DNA from: Allygus modestus
Lineage: Eukaryota > Arthropoda > Insecta > Hemiptera > Cicadellidae
DNA length: 64,000 nucleotides
NCBI GenBank assembly: GCA_963675035.1
Contig: OY776111.1
Span: forward strand, 37,651,131 to 37,715,130
Direction of reading: 5' to 3'
Below the pieces are notes generated by a model. The model was not told the origin of the DNA. It searched no databases and worked only from the letters and a program-made list of their open reading frames with translations. This document shows positions 1-10,863 of the stretch, in pieces. A program made the translations under genes and the position numbers. The stretch's first letter is position 1, and each line of letters opens with the position of its first letter.

Positions 1-732
1 ATTAATTCGAGACTCTTAATTAATCGCTACTTTTCGTTTTCAAGGTTCACGCAGATGCCAAAAACACATTATTTAAATTAGTACAAATGTAATATATATG
101 TGTCCTTCAACACGAACACTTTCATAAACCAGGTCCGATTTTAGTGACATTTTTTCGATACTTACAAAGTAGCATTTGTTCACTGAGAAACAAAGAGTGC
201 TACAGCATAATTAAATTATGCGGAAATTATTTAATGGTTTTATTTTGTTTTGGGCTTGTCAGCAGTATGATACTACGTCTTTTTTAGTTATAAATGCAAA
301 GTGATCTTACATACGTACATAATTGTAGCGTCATATACGTACACTATTGTGTGACGTCACTGTTTTTAAGATAACAGTCCTCAACAGAGTATCAAACTTA
401 CCAAATACACTGAACCTCCTTATTTGAATCAAGAGCCGCCATTAGGTTTCCTGATTTGTTAAAGGTAATTTGTTGTAAAATATTTAACATAAAAAGGGTA
501 TAATAAAGTACAAATTTCTGTGTAATCTTACGTTATCCTGTTGTAGGACCCACTGTTTATAATATATCGGAATGAAAGTATAAAAATACAGTACTTACAC
601 ATTATTATTAATCGTGAATATGCTGTAATCTAAACATAGCCATTCGTTAAAACCACAATCCAGTATACAAACCACACTGAAAAAAACACAGTAACCAAAA
701 TATGTTTTTGTTCTAACACTATTATTTTCCAG
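1..732. other. AT-rich non-coding sequence
   Basis: I see no coding region, RNA gene or recognisable element here. The sequence is AT-rich with short homopolymer runs. It ends in a polypyrimidine/AG acceptor-like site immediately before the YqaJ-like fragment. Confidence 0.5.
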
Positions 733-931
733 ATATGGCTTGGAGAAAGAAAAAGTTGCAATATCGCAACTTCAGGACCTACTTGGAATAGAAGTCAGTG
801 AATGTGGCCTCTACATCGATGACAAAATCCCCTACCTCGCTGCAAGCCCAGATGGAATTTGTTTTATGTATTGTTTATATATCTATGATAGTTTATTTTA
901 CAAGCTTTTTATTTCTCTCAATTTTCAATAA
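733..931 (+). pseudogene. YqaJ-type viral recombinase/nuclease domain fragment
   Basis: After an acceptor-like TTTTCCAG at 725-732, an open frame begins with YGLEKEKVAI and runs through GIEVSECGLYID and PYLAASPDGI. This matches the start of the YqaJ/lambda-exonuclease-type nuclease domain, where the conserved E and the SPDG segment lie near the active site. Such domains occur as exons in many arthropod transposon- and virus-derived genes. The similarity stops after about 45 codons, and the rest of the ORF is hydrophobic low-complexity sequence with no clear splice donor. The remaining catalytic residues are absent from the window. I regard it as an isolated exon or remnant. The parent element cannot be named. 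Confidence 0.55.
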
Positions 932-1079
932 ATCCCTTTATTATATGATGTGTTTTATTGTTTAGTATTGTTTTTTATAAATTTTCTACCATCATCGTTA
1001 ATTTAAATCATGGATGCCCAGCTAATCTGTTATAGGAGTATTAAGTTCATTTTACATACATATTTAGGTTCACCCCATT

Positions 1080-1322
1080 TATATTGTAAGGAAAACATAT
1101 ACTACAAGCGCACGGCCGTGGCGGTAAAGGGTGTTGAGTGGGAAATCAAGACTGTGTGACTTGCCATCTCCAAGCGGCTGGTCGGTCGCGGAGCCAGGCT
1201 CACGGGCTGTCGCCGCTGTCGGCTGAAGACGTCGGCACCGCTGCGCGCGCAGCTATCCCCCACCAACGGATCGTGAGCTCACCCCTCACGCGCTTGGCGA
1301 AATAGCGCCGCTAGCGGCTAAA
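1080..1322. other. GC-rich spacer left of Harbinger element
   Basis: This segment is strikingly GC-rich against its AT-rich surroundings. It has no long ORF and I recognise no family. It abuts the TAA (1320-1322) that precedes the first Harbinger element. It could be the end of another element or an unrelated GC-rich repeat. Confidence 0.3.
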
Positions 1323-1462
1323 GGTCGCATTCCTAAGCGACGACTGGAGCGACTACAGCAGTACGGCTCTAGCAGCGCGGTATTAACGGCTGCAGCCGTC
1401 ACGGCTGTAGCAGACAGGTACATTCCTAAAAGAGCGGATGGAACAGTTATGTCTTGGACGTC

Positions 1463-1779
1463 ATGGCAGATGCATCAGTGTTGGGCCTAACCTATTTGCT
1501 ATTACAAGAAGAGGAAGAAGAAGAGATATTGTTGGCCAAGTTAAAAAAGAATGAAAAACCACATCAATTATATCTATCAAGATGTGAAGAGGGGTTTCAA
1601 AACATATTAATTAATAGGCATCTGCTACAGGACGATTCAATGTTCAGAAAGTTTTTTCGTTTGAATAGAGTCCAGTTTGATTACATATTATCGTGCATCG
1701 AAAGTGATTTGATCAGAAAATCATGTAACAAAGTAAAACAGCCTATCAGCCCTGCAGAAAAACTGGGATTGACGCTAAG
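1463..1779 (+). pseudogene. PIF/Harbinger transposase, N-terminal exon only
   Basis: The first ATG of the frame is at 1463. The product has an acidic EEEEEE run, then FRKFFRLNRVQFDYIL and ISPAEKLGLTLR, the helical region before the catalytic core of HARBI1/ALP1-like transposases. The exon ends in a good donor (AAG|GTAAGA at 1777-1785), which fits the usual break just after 'LTLR'. The DDE catalytic exon that should follow is absent: the next sequence is the antisense MADF gene. It is a deletion derivative and cannot encode an active nuclease. Its role in a complete element would be DNA cleavage together with the MADF partner. Confidence 0.75.
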
Positions 1780-1886
1780 GTAAGATTGGAATGAAACAAC
1801 TTTTTATAGAACTAATCCTTTATTAGAAAATTATTAAATCGGAAAACATTATAACGGAAACCTAACATAAATGAGTTTAATTAGTA

Positions 1887-2611
1887 TTAATTGGAGAACT
1901 GGCCTTTAAATGTCATACCAGCCGTGTTGGTCAATAAAGTGAAGTCATCAAAATCATCATCATCATTATCCAAAATGGACGGAGATTGAATTGTCAAGGT
2001 CGGGTTGCGAGAAACGGAGGAACTGCTATCATACTGTGTACACAGTGATTGAAGTGCTGTGGAGTCACGAGAAGCGGATGAGGGCGTGGCCTCATGCTGT
2101 TTAACAGTTTGCGCTCGATTTAATTCTTCCAACTCCAGTTGGGTAACAATTTGAAAAATTTCCATCCTGGCCCGAATTTGATTTGCTGGGGAAAATTGTT
2201 TAACTGTCATAGCCATACTTTGGAAAAACAGAACCATTACCATCACAAAACTTGATTCCCTTGCGTGCTGGAGGCGGATTTGGGAACCTTGAAGGTTTCG
2301 ACATAAGGGACCTTTTTTGCGACTACTTCAACAGAAAAAGTGGATCCGTATCTTGGCAAATGACAGAAGTTAACAAGACAGACAAAACATTTAAGAAAAA
2401 AAGACTGTTCTAACTTCATAAACATAACTAAATGTACTATGAACTTATACTATAAAGTAAATAAATAATACTTTACCTGTTAATTTCATTTCCCCACCAA
2501 TTTCTTTCCAGACATTTTCTCGGGCATTAGCATCTTTTTGTACTGTGGGTGTTTACAGTTAAAAACACAAGGGTGTTCACGCACTAGTTCAATAAGTTTA
2601 GCGTCATCCAT
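1887..2611 (-). pseudogene. MADF-BESS accessory protein of Harbinger element, broken
   Basis: Reading leftward, the ATG at 2611 opens MDDAKLIELVREHPCVFNC, a MADF-domain start. A one-base frameshift falls near 2545, after which DANARENVWKEIGGEMKLT follows and a donor closes the exon at 2477. A degraded middle part lies at about 2243-2425. The last part (1887-2246) encodes FFQSMAMTVKQFSPANQIRA, a recognisable BESS motif, and an acidic serine-rich tail. In PIF/Harbinger elements this Myb/MADF-like protein binds the transposase and DNA ends. Gene order and opposite orientation match the intact element at 26-30 kb. The frameshift and scrambled middle make it a pseudogene. Confidence 0.65.
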
Positions 2612-2659
2612 TATTTACCAGGGAAATAACCATAAAAACACTAGCACAGAGCTCCGGCC

Positions 2660-3040
2660 GTCGCGGATGTTACGACTGAACTGCTCATGCTAGCAGTCTA
2701 GTCGTACGGCTCGAGCCGCCTCACTAGAGCCGCTTCCGTCGCGCTGCGCCAGTCGCGTCATAGGAATGGGTTTCATGTACTTACATGCGAAGCAGTATGA
2801 GTCATAGTCGCGCGGCTACAGCCGTGCGGCTAGAGTCGCTCCAGTCGTCGCGGATGTTACGACTGAACTGCTCATGCTAGCAGTCTAGTCGTACGGCTCG
2901 AGCCGCCTCACTAGAGCCGCTTCCGTTGCGCGGCGCCAGTCGCGTCATAGGAATGGGTTTCATGTACTTACGTGCGAAGCAGTATGAGTCATAGTCGCGC
3001 GGCTACAGCCGTGCGGCTAGAGTCGCTCCAGTCGTCGCTT
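2660..3040. repeat. 187 bp tandem duplication in Harbinger right end
   Basis: The stretch beginning CGGATGTTACGACTGAACTG occurs at 2664 and again at 2851, a period of 187 bp, with only a few differences. Both units contain the GC-rich GCGGCTACAGCCGTGCGGCT subterminal segment. Confidence 0.85.
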
Positions 3041-3056
3041 AGGAATTCGACCTTTA

Positions 3057-5013
3057 CGTTCGAACTGCGTTGTGATTTTTGTCCATGGGTAGACCAGAGC
3101 CATAATGTTACCGGCCATAATGCCATAATGTTATATGTTGATGTTGCCGGTTCATTGTTCAAACACGGTTGCGTTAACTCTTGACAGTCTTCTTCACTTT
3201 CACAGACTGATAAAGAGATATTATCAAAGTTAAGGCCTTTCAGTTCCTTTATTTTTCCTGATTCAAGTGCCAGTAACAATTTACTAATTTTTGCCATTTG
3301 TAAAACATCGTCAGGGAGTTTGTAATATTCTTTGTGTACGTTCACACTATGACCCATGAATGTAGCAAGGCTCTCAACGTCACTTTGTGTTAAATTTAAT
3401 AAGTGTGACACTGTAGCTACCTGTTTTCTGAGATTGATCGATATGACACTCTCTGGCAGTTTAATACTAGCCAATTTAGCATAGTTTCTCAATACAGCCG
3501 AGCCCCTAATGCAGCTGTGGGTTGTTTTAGGAATCGCAAACAAGTAGGGGTTTTCTGGATTTATATTGGCCTTTTCCCGGGTAGTTATCAGCAGATCGAT
3601 ACTTTCCCGCATATCATTAGTCAAAATAACTGTAACAGGGCGCCCTGTTCGACCTGATGCTTTGCCTTTAATGTGAAATCTTGAAAACCTTTTACATAAA
3701 TTTTTTTCAACATCTGAAAGGAGCTCTGTTGTATCAGATTGAATGGGCTCATTGTTAACTGTATTGTACTGCGAAATTTTAATTCTTTGGGCTTCACCAG
3801 ATCTTCGTCGGTTCAATAAAATATTCTGCACTAAACTGATCTCTGCTCCAATGGATGCTGGCTTAATTGATTAAATATGTTTTTCTCTTTAGCGACTAAA
3901 AAGTCATGAAGACGTTCTATATCTTCGGCCAATGGTAAGATTTTGGGTTTATTCCAACTAGCCATGCTTAACGTCTTAGAGGCATTCATAGAGACGTCAC
4001 ATTTCCACATTTTTCCCAAAAGTTTAGAGAAGTTTTCTCCTATTTTCCTTAACTGGTCATTTGATGCCATTAGACCCTTGCACTCTATCAGTTCTGCACA
4101 TGTTTGTAAAGAATATCCTAGTTTTTTAGCTAACGATGATATTTTGAACGGCCTGTCTCTTCATCATACCCTGCAACTAAGCGCACACAATGTACTATTT
4201 GTTTGTACAGATCAGGATGTAAAAAGTCTTCCAAATGATAAAAAACTTGGTTTTTACTGGGCTTAATTTTGGACTTCAAGTTTTAATCTAGTCAACTAAC
4301 GCATTTTTTGGTAAATGACTGTTTTACAGATGGTGGTAATCCCTTTGGTATTGAAGTATTCTAGCTCCAAATTCGCAAATAATCGGGTCTTCTTGGGTAG
4401 CTTTAGTTATGTTATCATTTCTCATGATAGGAAAAACTTTTTCTTTCAACTTCTCAAACCCATCAGGGGTTACAACAAGCAACATGGCACCAAAGCTCCG
4501 AGCATTTTTTGAACCATCACTTGGAGTTTTTAGCTTACACTTTTGCATGTGGCAATAAAGGCTTTCTTGGGCATAAAATCCTAAGCACATTCTACAAGGT
4601 AAGTACTTTGTTACAGGATTGTTTGTCGTTGGTCTTTATGTAACAATAATATTCACGGTATTTTCACGTATACATTTTGAATTGTGGAAAAAGTTTCCTT
4701 TCTTCCTCAACTGCTCAAACAAAATTCTTCTTTCTCTAGAACCTTTTGGCTTAGCAAGAATTTTCCCAACTTCAATTTCATGATTTCTTATAATATGCCG
4801 GGTGAAATTTGTGACTAGTTTCAAGCAAAAAATGCAGCAGTCTCTTTTATCCAACAATCTTTTAGGATGTAATTTTCTTTTACCCACTATTAACTCAGGA
4901 AGATCATCAGGTTTAGCAGGTCGAGTTATAGTTTTGCAATCATCAGAAACTTTACCAATACTGTTGTCATAGTTTGAAGTATCCGCCATTGTATTTCTAG
5001 TTGTCTTACTCAT
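3057..5013 (-). pseudogene. Tyrosine-recombinase-like (Crypton-like) gene, broken
   Basis: Read on the minus strand, 5013-4636 encodes a start with a CCHH-type finger (DCCIFCLKLVTNFTRHIIRNH). 4590-4324 encodes FPIMRNDNITKATQEDPIIC, 4262-4070 the frame-shifted LYKQIVHCVRLVAGYDEETG, and 4070-3831 the SWNKPKILPLAEDIERLHDF region. The C-terminal part at 3831-3057 holds GRTGRPVTVIL, INLRKQVATVSHLLNLT, LATFMGH and HKEYYKLPDD. The R, GH and Y positions resemble the tyrosine-recombinase fold (R..HxxR..H..Y), with N in place of the usual H of HxxR. Several frameshifts and the Harbinger insertion at the 3' end disable it. Such multi-domain proteins recur in arthropod genomes. Calling it Crypton-like is inference. 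Confidence 0.6.
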
Positions 5014-5242
5014 ATTACCTTCGATTGTCTCTGAATCACCTTCCTTTCCTTCTGATTATTCCACTGTCATCCCGTTCACCAAATGGCCAAAATAATCGTC
5101 CTCGTAGATGTCGAAAACATTGTGATGAGGACTGTCAATCTGGAAAAAATGTGTAGTTTTGTTGTTCGTAAAACCTATACAAGTACGTAGCCTACTGAAT
5201 ATTTGTAAACAGGATAAATAAAATACACATATGGAAAACATT

Positions 5243-5353
5243 TTTACTGGGCCAGTACTGGCCCAGATTCTGGGATACTTCCAAAATTGGCAAGAACTGG
5301 CCAGTAGCGGCCCAGTACCGGGCCAGTACCGAGCCAGTACTGGGCCAGAACTA
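5243..5353. repeat. Short GGCCAGTACT-type degenerate repeat
   Basis: About ten near-copies of the words GGGCCAGTACTG / TGGCCCAG / GCCAGTACC follow one another on both strands, making a partly palindromic minisatellite. Confidence 0.8.
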
Positions 5354-5470
5354 TAATTTTTATTTTAACAATTATTTTAATTGTTTTAAATTATGATTTT
5401 TTTCAATTTAATAGTTTAATAAACCAATAATAAAAATTTTTAAAAAGGTTTTTAGTTGCTAAAATATCAT

Positions 5471-5542
5471 GACCAGATCGGGTCTCGAACCCACGATCTT
5501 ACACCCACGACTTACTATACACACGCCTTAACCCCCGCGGTC
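5471..5542 (-). other. tRNA-like sequence, probable SINE head
   Basis: The minus strand contains GGTTCGAGACC at about 5483-5493, an exact RNA polymerase III B-box consensus (GGTTCGANNCC), flanked by short complementary arms (GTGGG/CCCAC). The region upstream is tRNA-sized, but the A box and acceptor stem are poor. I do not call a functional tRNA. A tRNA-derived SINE or pseudogene fits better. Confidence 0.4.
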
Positions 5543-5668
5543 GTTCTGAATCTTGAAAACACTATGATGGAGTGGGGTATATAAATTACCAATAGTATAC
5601 ACCTACACGCCTCGGACGATATTTTAGTTTGATTTTTCGAATTGAATCTATACTCATGCACATCACTG

Positions 5669-6180
5669 GAATAAGAATAATAAAAGCTGGAAAAAATCAT
5701 TTGGTTAATTTGATTTATATATATTTATTTTCTTACCATGTTGTTGTTGTGAGATATGATAAAACTGCTAGCAGATTAGGCCTAGTATACAGGCCTATTT
5801 AATTTAATTGTAATAATAATAAAAAATATAATGTTAATATTTTATATATATATACATATATATAATTAAGGTTATTAATATTAAACAATTATAACTGCAT
5901 GTGTACCCTTTTAAATCTTTGTAGTGAATAAGAATAATAAAAGCTGGAAAAAATCATTTGGTTCATTTGATTTATATATATATATATATTTTCTTGCCAT
6001 GTTGTTATTGTGAGATATGACAAAACTGCCAGCAGATTAGGCCTAGTATACAGGCCTATTTAATTTAATTGTAATAATAATCAAAAAATATAATGTTAAT
6101 ATTATATATATATATAATTAAGGTAATTAATATTAAAACAATTATAACTGCATGTGTACCCTTTTAAATCTTTGTAGTGT
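5669..6180. repeat. 257 bp tandem duplication
   Basis: The unit starting GAATAAGAATAATAAAAGCTG occurs at 5669 and 5926 and ends in TTTAAATCTTTGTAGTG both times. The copies differ by small indels, mostly in the TA runs. No coding content is visible. Confidence 0.85.
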
Positions 6181-6469
6181 ATTAATATAATAATATGAAT
6201 ATAACTTAATATCATTTATGCAACCAACCTTGGTCCAACAAATATTAACAACATTAAAAGATGATTGCACGACAGATGACCGGTTTGGTGATGTAATCCC
6301 AGGATTAAAAAACCTGCCCAAAAAACGTGATTATTTTTTCCTGAAAATTTCCCGAAATTTCGGAACCCGTCCATCCCTAATCATGAGCTAAGGAACGACC
6401 AAACTAACTTTCTGTCAAACTGAGAATGAAGCAGGTGTGACGACGGGAACATGAAGTACATGATTTAAA

Positions 6470-6985
6470 ACAAGTTTAAATTATATTTTTGGTCCATAAA
6501 AGGCGCAGTACTGGCCAGAAGAATAACATTAGACAACGTACTGCGTTTAGCACTTTCAATATCTCGGTAACCAATTGACGTAGAGGAATGATCAAAATAC
6601 CAAACTGTGTGGTTTTTTAAAGCTGAATCCAATGGTAAAAACCAATATTTGATTTTTTCAAAAATTGTACATAACAAATTCAAAAACCCCATTTTCGGGG
6701 TACAAAACCCCCCAAAATACCCCTTCGAATGGAGCGATCTGGCTGGTTTTCGAACTTTTAAGTCATGAATGTTGCTTTACACGTTTATACCAAATTTCAT
6801 CAAAATCGGATCATTTTTACGAGAGTTATCGTGCTCACGGACACATATATATACAGTTTCGAACGAATGGTGTTTTTGGGGGCTGGGGACCTCAAAACGA
6901 AAATATATCATGATCCCGGGCCTAGGTCTTACCATGCCGACTACGGTAATAGCTTCTTCCTTATAGGGGAAATTCGCTAAAAAAG
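6470..6985. repeat. Dispersed non-coding repeat, copy 1
   Basis: It contains phrases that recur elsewhere in the window: ACCAAATTTCATCAAAATCG, ACGAGAGTTATCGTGCT, ACGGTAATAGCTTCTTCC and TAGGGGAAATTCGCTAAAAA. Related copies lie at about 33.2-33.7, 36.0-36.5, 39.1-39.4 and 45.4-46.05 kb. There is no ORF of its own. It is probably the body of a non-autonomous transposon. Confidence 0.75.
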
Positions 6986-7430
6986 GTCAGTGTCCCCAAA
7001 AATGTCAGTTACCACATCTGCACTTGGCAAGACAGAGTTGAAAGTACAGATATACTTTTATTTTGGAGGAACATAGTTTTAAACAAAGCAGTCACAGGCT
7101 TGGTTAGTTATTACTTACATTCAACAATAGTGCCTCAGCTTCCTCAGCAACATTCAATTATTCATAGGTAACAGCTAAAGGAGCGGAAACTTCCACTTTT
7201 TCACTGGTAACAGGTGAAAAAGACTGTTCATCATCTACAAATTAAATGTTCAAATTAGTTTTTCATATACATTACAAGTATATGCTATAGAACCTAAGGA
7301 AAATTTGACGCAGATTCTAAAAATATATGGCTTATGAGATTTGTATGTCTTATGTAAGCGTTTACTCAAAAGTAACATAGCAGTCACAATAGATAGACAA
7401 ACAGTACTGGACAAATTATAAATGCCAAAT
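6986..7430. other. Unannotated AT-rich sequence
   Basis: I see no ORF with recognisable similarity and no repeat structure in this interval. Confidence 0.4.
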
Positions 7431-7650
7431 CGCAGGTGCTATGCAACAGTTGCTGAGGGTGATTGCCCTACACAACGACCAGGGTTCAAATCTCCCTAGG
7501 GACCAGGGAACTTTTTCATTAAAATAGGCAAAATATTCTTTTACAAAATACACTTTATTTAGGCCTATTTAAAACCAACTCATTTTATCGTCATAATTTG
7601 GGGTTGAATAATAAAAAAACATAATATGGTGGTACGGAAGTTAATAGCAT
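7431..7650 (+). mobile_element. tRNA-derived SINE, copy 1
   Basis: The 220 bp block begins CGCAGGTGCTATGCAACAGT and includes the B-box-like GGTTCAAATCTCC about 60 bp from the start, as in tRNA-derived SINEs. It is followed by an AT-rich body (ATTTAGGCCTATTTAAAACC) and ends GAAGTTAATAGCAT. The same 220 bp recur at 8060-8279 with almost no differences. Target duplications are not evident. Confidence 0.65.
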
Positions 7651-8059
7651 GTTAACTCAGCCCTATGTTTATTGTAAAAGTATAAGAATTGATTTCATAC
7701 TACGGAATGGTATAAATCAATATTTCAGATGCTAAAAAACTACTTAAGAAATAGGATTATCGTTGCAAAATGAATACACGTTTGAGAAATTTCCTTTCAT
7801 ATTCTCCTTTATTATCTCGAACAAACTTGTCCGGTTGATCCAGATGATTTGGGTCCCGATAATCTGAGGTGTACAATATTTCAAACATTCTTAACAATTA
7901 GGCCTACCTAAGATTAACGTAAAATAAAATTCATGTTACTCATACAAACCCAAGCAATTTGTGTTTCTGCAATCATGGATGTGTCAGGCCATTTTAGGTA
8001 AGGGCTAACGTAATCATTTTACATTATTTTTTAACATAATAATCATTGTAAATGATTAT
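7651..8059. other. Spacer between SINE copies
   Basis: This is AT-rich sequence between the two identical SINE-like blocks, and I see no gene in it. It could be part of a segmental duplication that carried the second SINE copy. Confidence 0.35.
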
Positions 8060-8279
8060 CGCAGGTGCTATGCAACAGTTGCTGAGGGTGATTGCCCTAC
8101 ACAACGACCAGGGTTCAAATCTCCCTAGGGACCAGGGAACTTTTTCATTAAAATAGGCAAAATATTCTTTTACAAAATACACTTTATTTAGGCCTATTTA
8201 AAACCAACTCATTTTATCGTCATAATTTGGGGTTGAATAATAAAAAAACATAATATGGTGGTACGGAAGTTAATAGCAT
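8060..8279 (+). mobile_element. tRNA-derived SINE, copy 2
   Basis: This is the second copy of the 220 bp tRNA-like block, in the same orientation and of the same length as 7431-7650. The near-identity over the whole length points to a recent event, either transposition or local duplication. Confidence 0.65.
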
Positions 8280-9419
8280 AATATTTTCAAGGACAAACCT
8301 AAATAACTTCTTAATTTTTGGTTCAAAGTACAACATGTGGGTACTTCAATTACGCGGCTTGACAAGACGAACAAGAAGGTGCAATCGAAATTTAAATCTA
8401 ACCAACGGTATTGCAACCGTAGCGTAAAAACAATTGTTTGAAGGATAAGATAACGTTGTGGTGGGGGGTAGGTGCCTATCATACACGATAACGCTACATC
8501 ATTATACTTCCAGCTCTTGACGGATGAACGTCTATCTAGAGGGTCTGAAAGATGTCACAGTTTTACAGGATCATGAGGAAGGTGACCTTCAGTAGTCCAC
8601 TTGACACTACCTTTTACTTCTCTGACAATGAAGACAGAAGGTCTACGCTTTTAGTGGACAATGAGCGGTTTCGTCGAAGAATAATCGAGGTTGAAACACT
8701 TTTAGCCAGTTGTTTGCTACGCTAAAAGCACCATATGGATATATGGACTGGTTTAGATCATAGTAACTGTTATAATTATACAGCGTTGAGCAAACATAAT
8801 TGAAGTTTTCAGTTACGGAGCTAAGGTCTTGACAGTCTAAAAGCTAAACCCTAACTAACACATGTAAACTAGTTATTGTGCGATGTAAAACTTGGTGGGG
8901 GGACTGGTGTGGTGGGGGAAGAGCCGAGTACCTAACCTACACGCAAACGCTACATCACTATACGCCCAGCTCTTGCGCGGTACACATGGATTCACAAATA
9001 CAAGACAATAATGTTTCTTCCACATCTTCATCTTTTAATATTTCCCAATCTGACACTAATGAAGCGACTGACCAAATACAAGTACAATAAGTGTCTACCA
9101 CAACATCCTCTGATGCAGAAGCAATTATGTTATCCTTGATAGGTTTTAACTAATGGATATTTTATTCGAGTTCCCCCGCGCCAGCTGCTTTGCCATCTGC
9201 CCCGCGCCAGCTGCTTTGTAACCACCTGCCCGGCGCCATCTGCCCCGCATCCTACACTTTTACCCCCACCAAGGTAGCGAATAGTCAGTACACCCTCCGG
9301 CCCTCGACTGGCGAACATCGAGCTCTCTCCGCGCTCCTCACAAAATAACATCATCATTCTTGTAGATGTTCTTCAGACAGCGTGGATTTTGTTAGTATAC
9401 AATAACTGTTTGGTGCGTG
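8280..9419. other. Unassigned region with small open stretches
   Basis: Two related GC-richer segments (about 8,458-8,520 and 8,890-8,975) share GTGGGGGG, AACGCTACATCA and CCCAGCTCTTG-type words. An open stretch at about 8,640-8,725 ends LLVDNERFRRRIIEVETLLA, but I cannot assign it. Sequence at 9,358-9,419 read on minus (PNSYCILTKSTLSEEHL) may continue the DNA polymerase remnant on the far side of the Penelope pair. That is a guess. Confidence 0.3.
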
Positions 9420-10860
9420 TTTTTGATTTATTTGAACTTTACCTATCGCTTCTAGTGTTTAAAACTACACTACGTTTCGGGAGGTAAGGAAACTCCTCCC
9501 GTTATCAAGTGAACCCTACTTACATCTAAATATCAAACTCTTACACCTAACTAACCTAGATTTTTTTTTTGATTATTTTTCTTTTACATTTTAATTTACA
9601 CTAACACAAAGATAACAAATATATATACAAAAAATCAAATACAATACACTAACACAAAATTTATATATACACCTAACTAACCTACATTTTTTTAATATTT
9701 TCCTTTACAATTTAATTTACACAAACATAAAAATAACGAATATATATACAAAAAATCGAATACAATACACTAACACAACATTTATATATACGAACAAATG
9801 TAAAACTGACAATACATTACCTGTTCTGCATCGTGGCCTCCAAGCTGACGGGCAAACACGGGAAACTTAAATCTCACGTCCATCCACAACCAAACCGCAC
9901 ACTAGACTAGTGGCTAGCGGCAGTGGAGGGGGGAGAGCCGTTACCCCCACCTACCGACAGGGGCACGTGACGACACAGCTGTGGCTACCCACACGTCTTT
10001 GTCGACGGGAACATGACACGGAAACCAAAAACTGCACGATTCCTCCTAGAATGCTACACGGGCACCAGTACGATATTCTCATAGAGATTACCGTATGCCT
10101 CCAAGGTGAGCATTGGGAACTGTTCATGCAATCAGGTGGCCGTGTTTCCTCCAAGGGCGATCACGGACACATGTGACGTAGCCGCATTGGATGGACTCTA
10201 GACGCAGAAGCAACTGTAACACAAGGAACTGGCGTGTGTTTACGGGGTGATTTTTGACTGAAATGGTTTTTAATTAAGGGAATCCATAGTGGCCTGACTT
10301 CAATACTACTCTGACTTATTGGATTTTCATGTAATTTAATTAATGCCCCTTCAACAAACTTTCTTTTATAATAGTGAGACTCATGATGTATAATTTTTGC
10401 CTCTTCCCAACTAAATTTATGATCATTTTCCCAGGCGTGTTTTGCCAATTTAGATTTTACTGTTTCGCCATTTTTTGTGTTTCTTTTATGTTCGTTTATA
10501 CGAACTTTTAGTGGCCTTTTAGTTTCCCCTATATATTCACCCTCACATTCACATTTGATGCTGTAGATACAGTTTTTTGAAGCTTGTTCTTCATTTTTCG
10601 GTTTTACTTTAGTTAGTTGCTGTCTCAAAGTGTTTGACGATTTAAAAGCTGTTAAGATCTTATATTTTCTGGCAACTCGCCTTATTTTTTCCGACAGTTT
10701 TGGGACATATGGGATGCTTATGAAAGCTGTTGGTTTATCCACATTTGGAACAGTGTTTGGCTTTGTCCCCCTTTCCTTTTTGCATCTGTTAATTATTTTT
10801 TGAGGATAACCATTCTTTTGTAACTCTTGTGAAATTTTATCTTATAAATTTATTTTGTAA
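9420..10860 (-). mobile_element. Penelope-like element, 5'-truncated, left arm
   Basis: The 3' terminal region (9420-10160) has the same sequence, inverted, as 11452-12201. The coding part follows on the minus strand to about 10,850, where the element is cut off inside the end of the reverse transcriptase (LQKNGYPQKIINRC is still readable upstream of the GIY-YIG domain). Together with the right arm it forms a giant inverted repeat. Confidence 0.8.
10161..10742 (-). pseudogene. Penelope GIY-YIG endonuclease domain, left copy
   Basis: This frame encodes the C-terminal part of a Penelope-type polyprotein. CIYSIKCECEGEYIGETKR holds the GIY-YIG core (with the conserved YIG), followed by RINEHKRN with the catalytic-type R, KHAWENDH and a later E in KFVEGALIKLHEN. 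The family uses this nuclease to nick DNA for target-primed integration. The frame stays open further upstream into the reverse-transcriptase end but has no start of its own, because the element is 5'-truncated. It differs from the right copy by only a few residues (for example IKNHFSQ against IKKHFSQ). Confidence 0.8.
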
Positions 10861-10863
10861 CTC

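Larger units (their letters stand above)
1323..3053. mobile_element. Internally deleted PIF/Harbinger transposon
   Basis: The left end begins AGGTCGCATTCCTAAGCGAC at 1323 and the right end, read in reverse complement from 3053, begins AGGTCGAATTCCTAAGCGAC. The inverted similarity continues for about 40 bp. The flanks are TAA (left) and TTA (right), close to the 3 bp TWA target duplication of PIF/Harbinger elements. Inside are a truncated transposase start (plus strand) and a MADF/BESS accessory gene (minus strand), the usual two-gene content, but the catalytic part of the transposase is gone. The right end carries a 187 bp tandem duplication. The element sits in the 3' part of the tyrosine-recombinase-like gene. 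Confidence 0.75.

Noticed and set aside
5471..5542. Functional tRNA gene
   Set aside because: The B box is good, but the A box, acceptor stem and anticodon stem do not form a standard cloverleaf.
6294..6382. hAT-type terminus (reverse reads TTAGGGATGGACGGGTTC)
   Set aside because: It resembles a hAT end, but no partner end, target duplication or transposase was found nearby.
9910..10176. ORF MASGSGGGRAV... and its counterpart at 11,436-11,702 on the other strand
   Set aside because: They are mirror copies within the 3' non-coding part of the two Penelope arms. Duplication of the arm explains their shared openness and no family fits.
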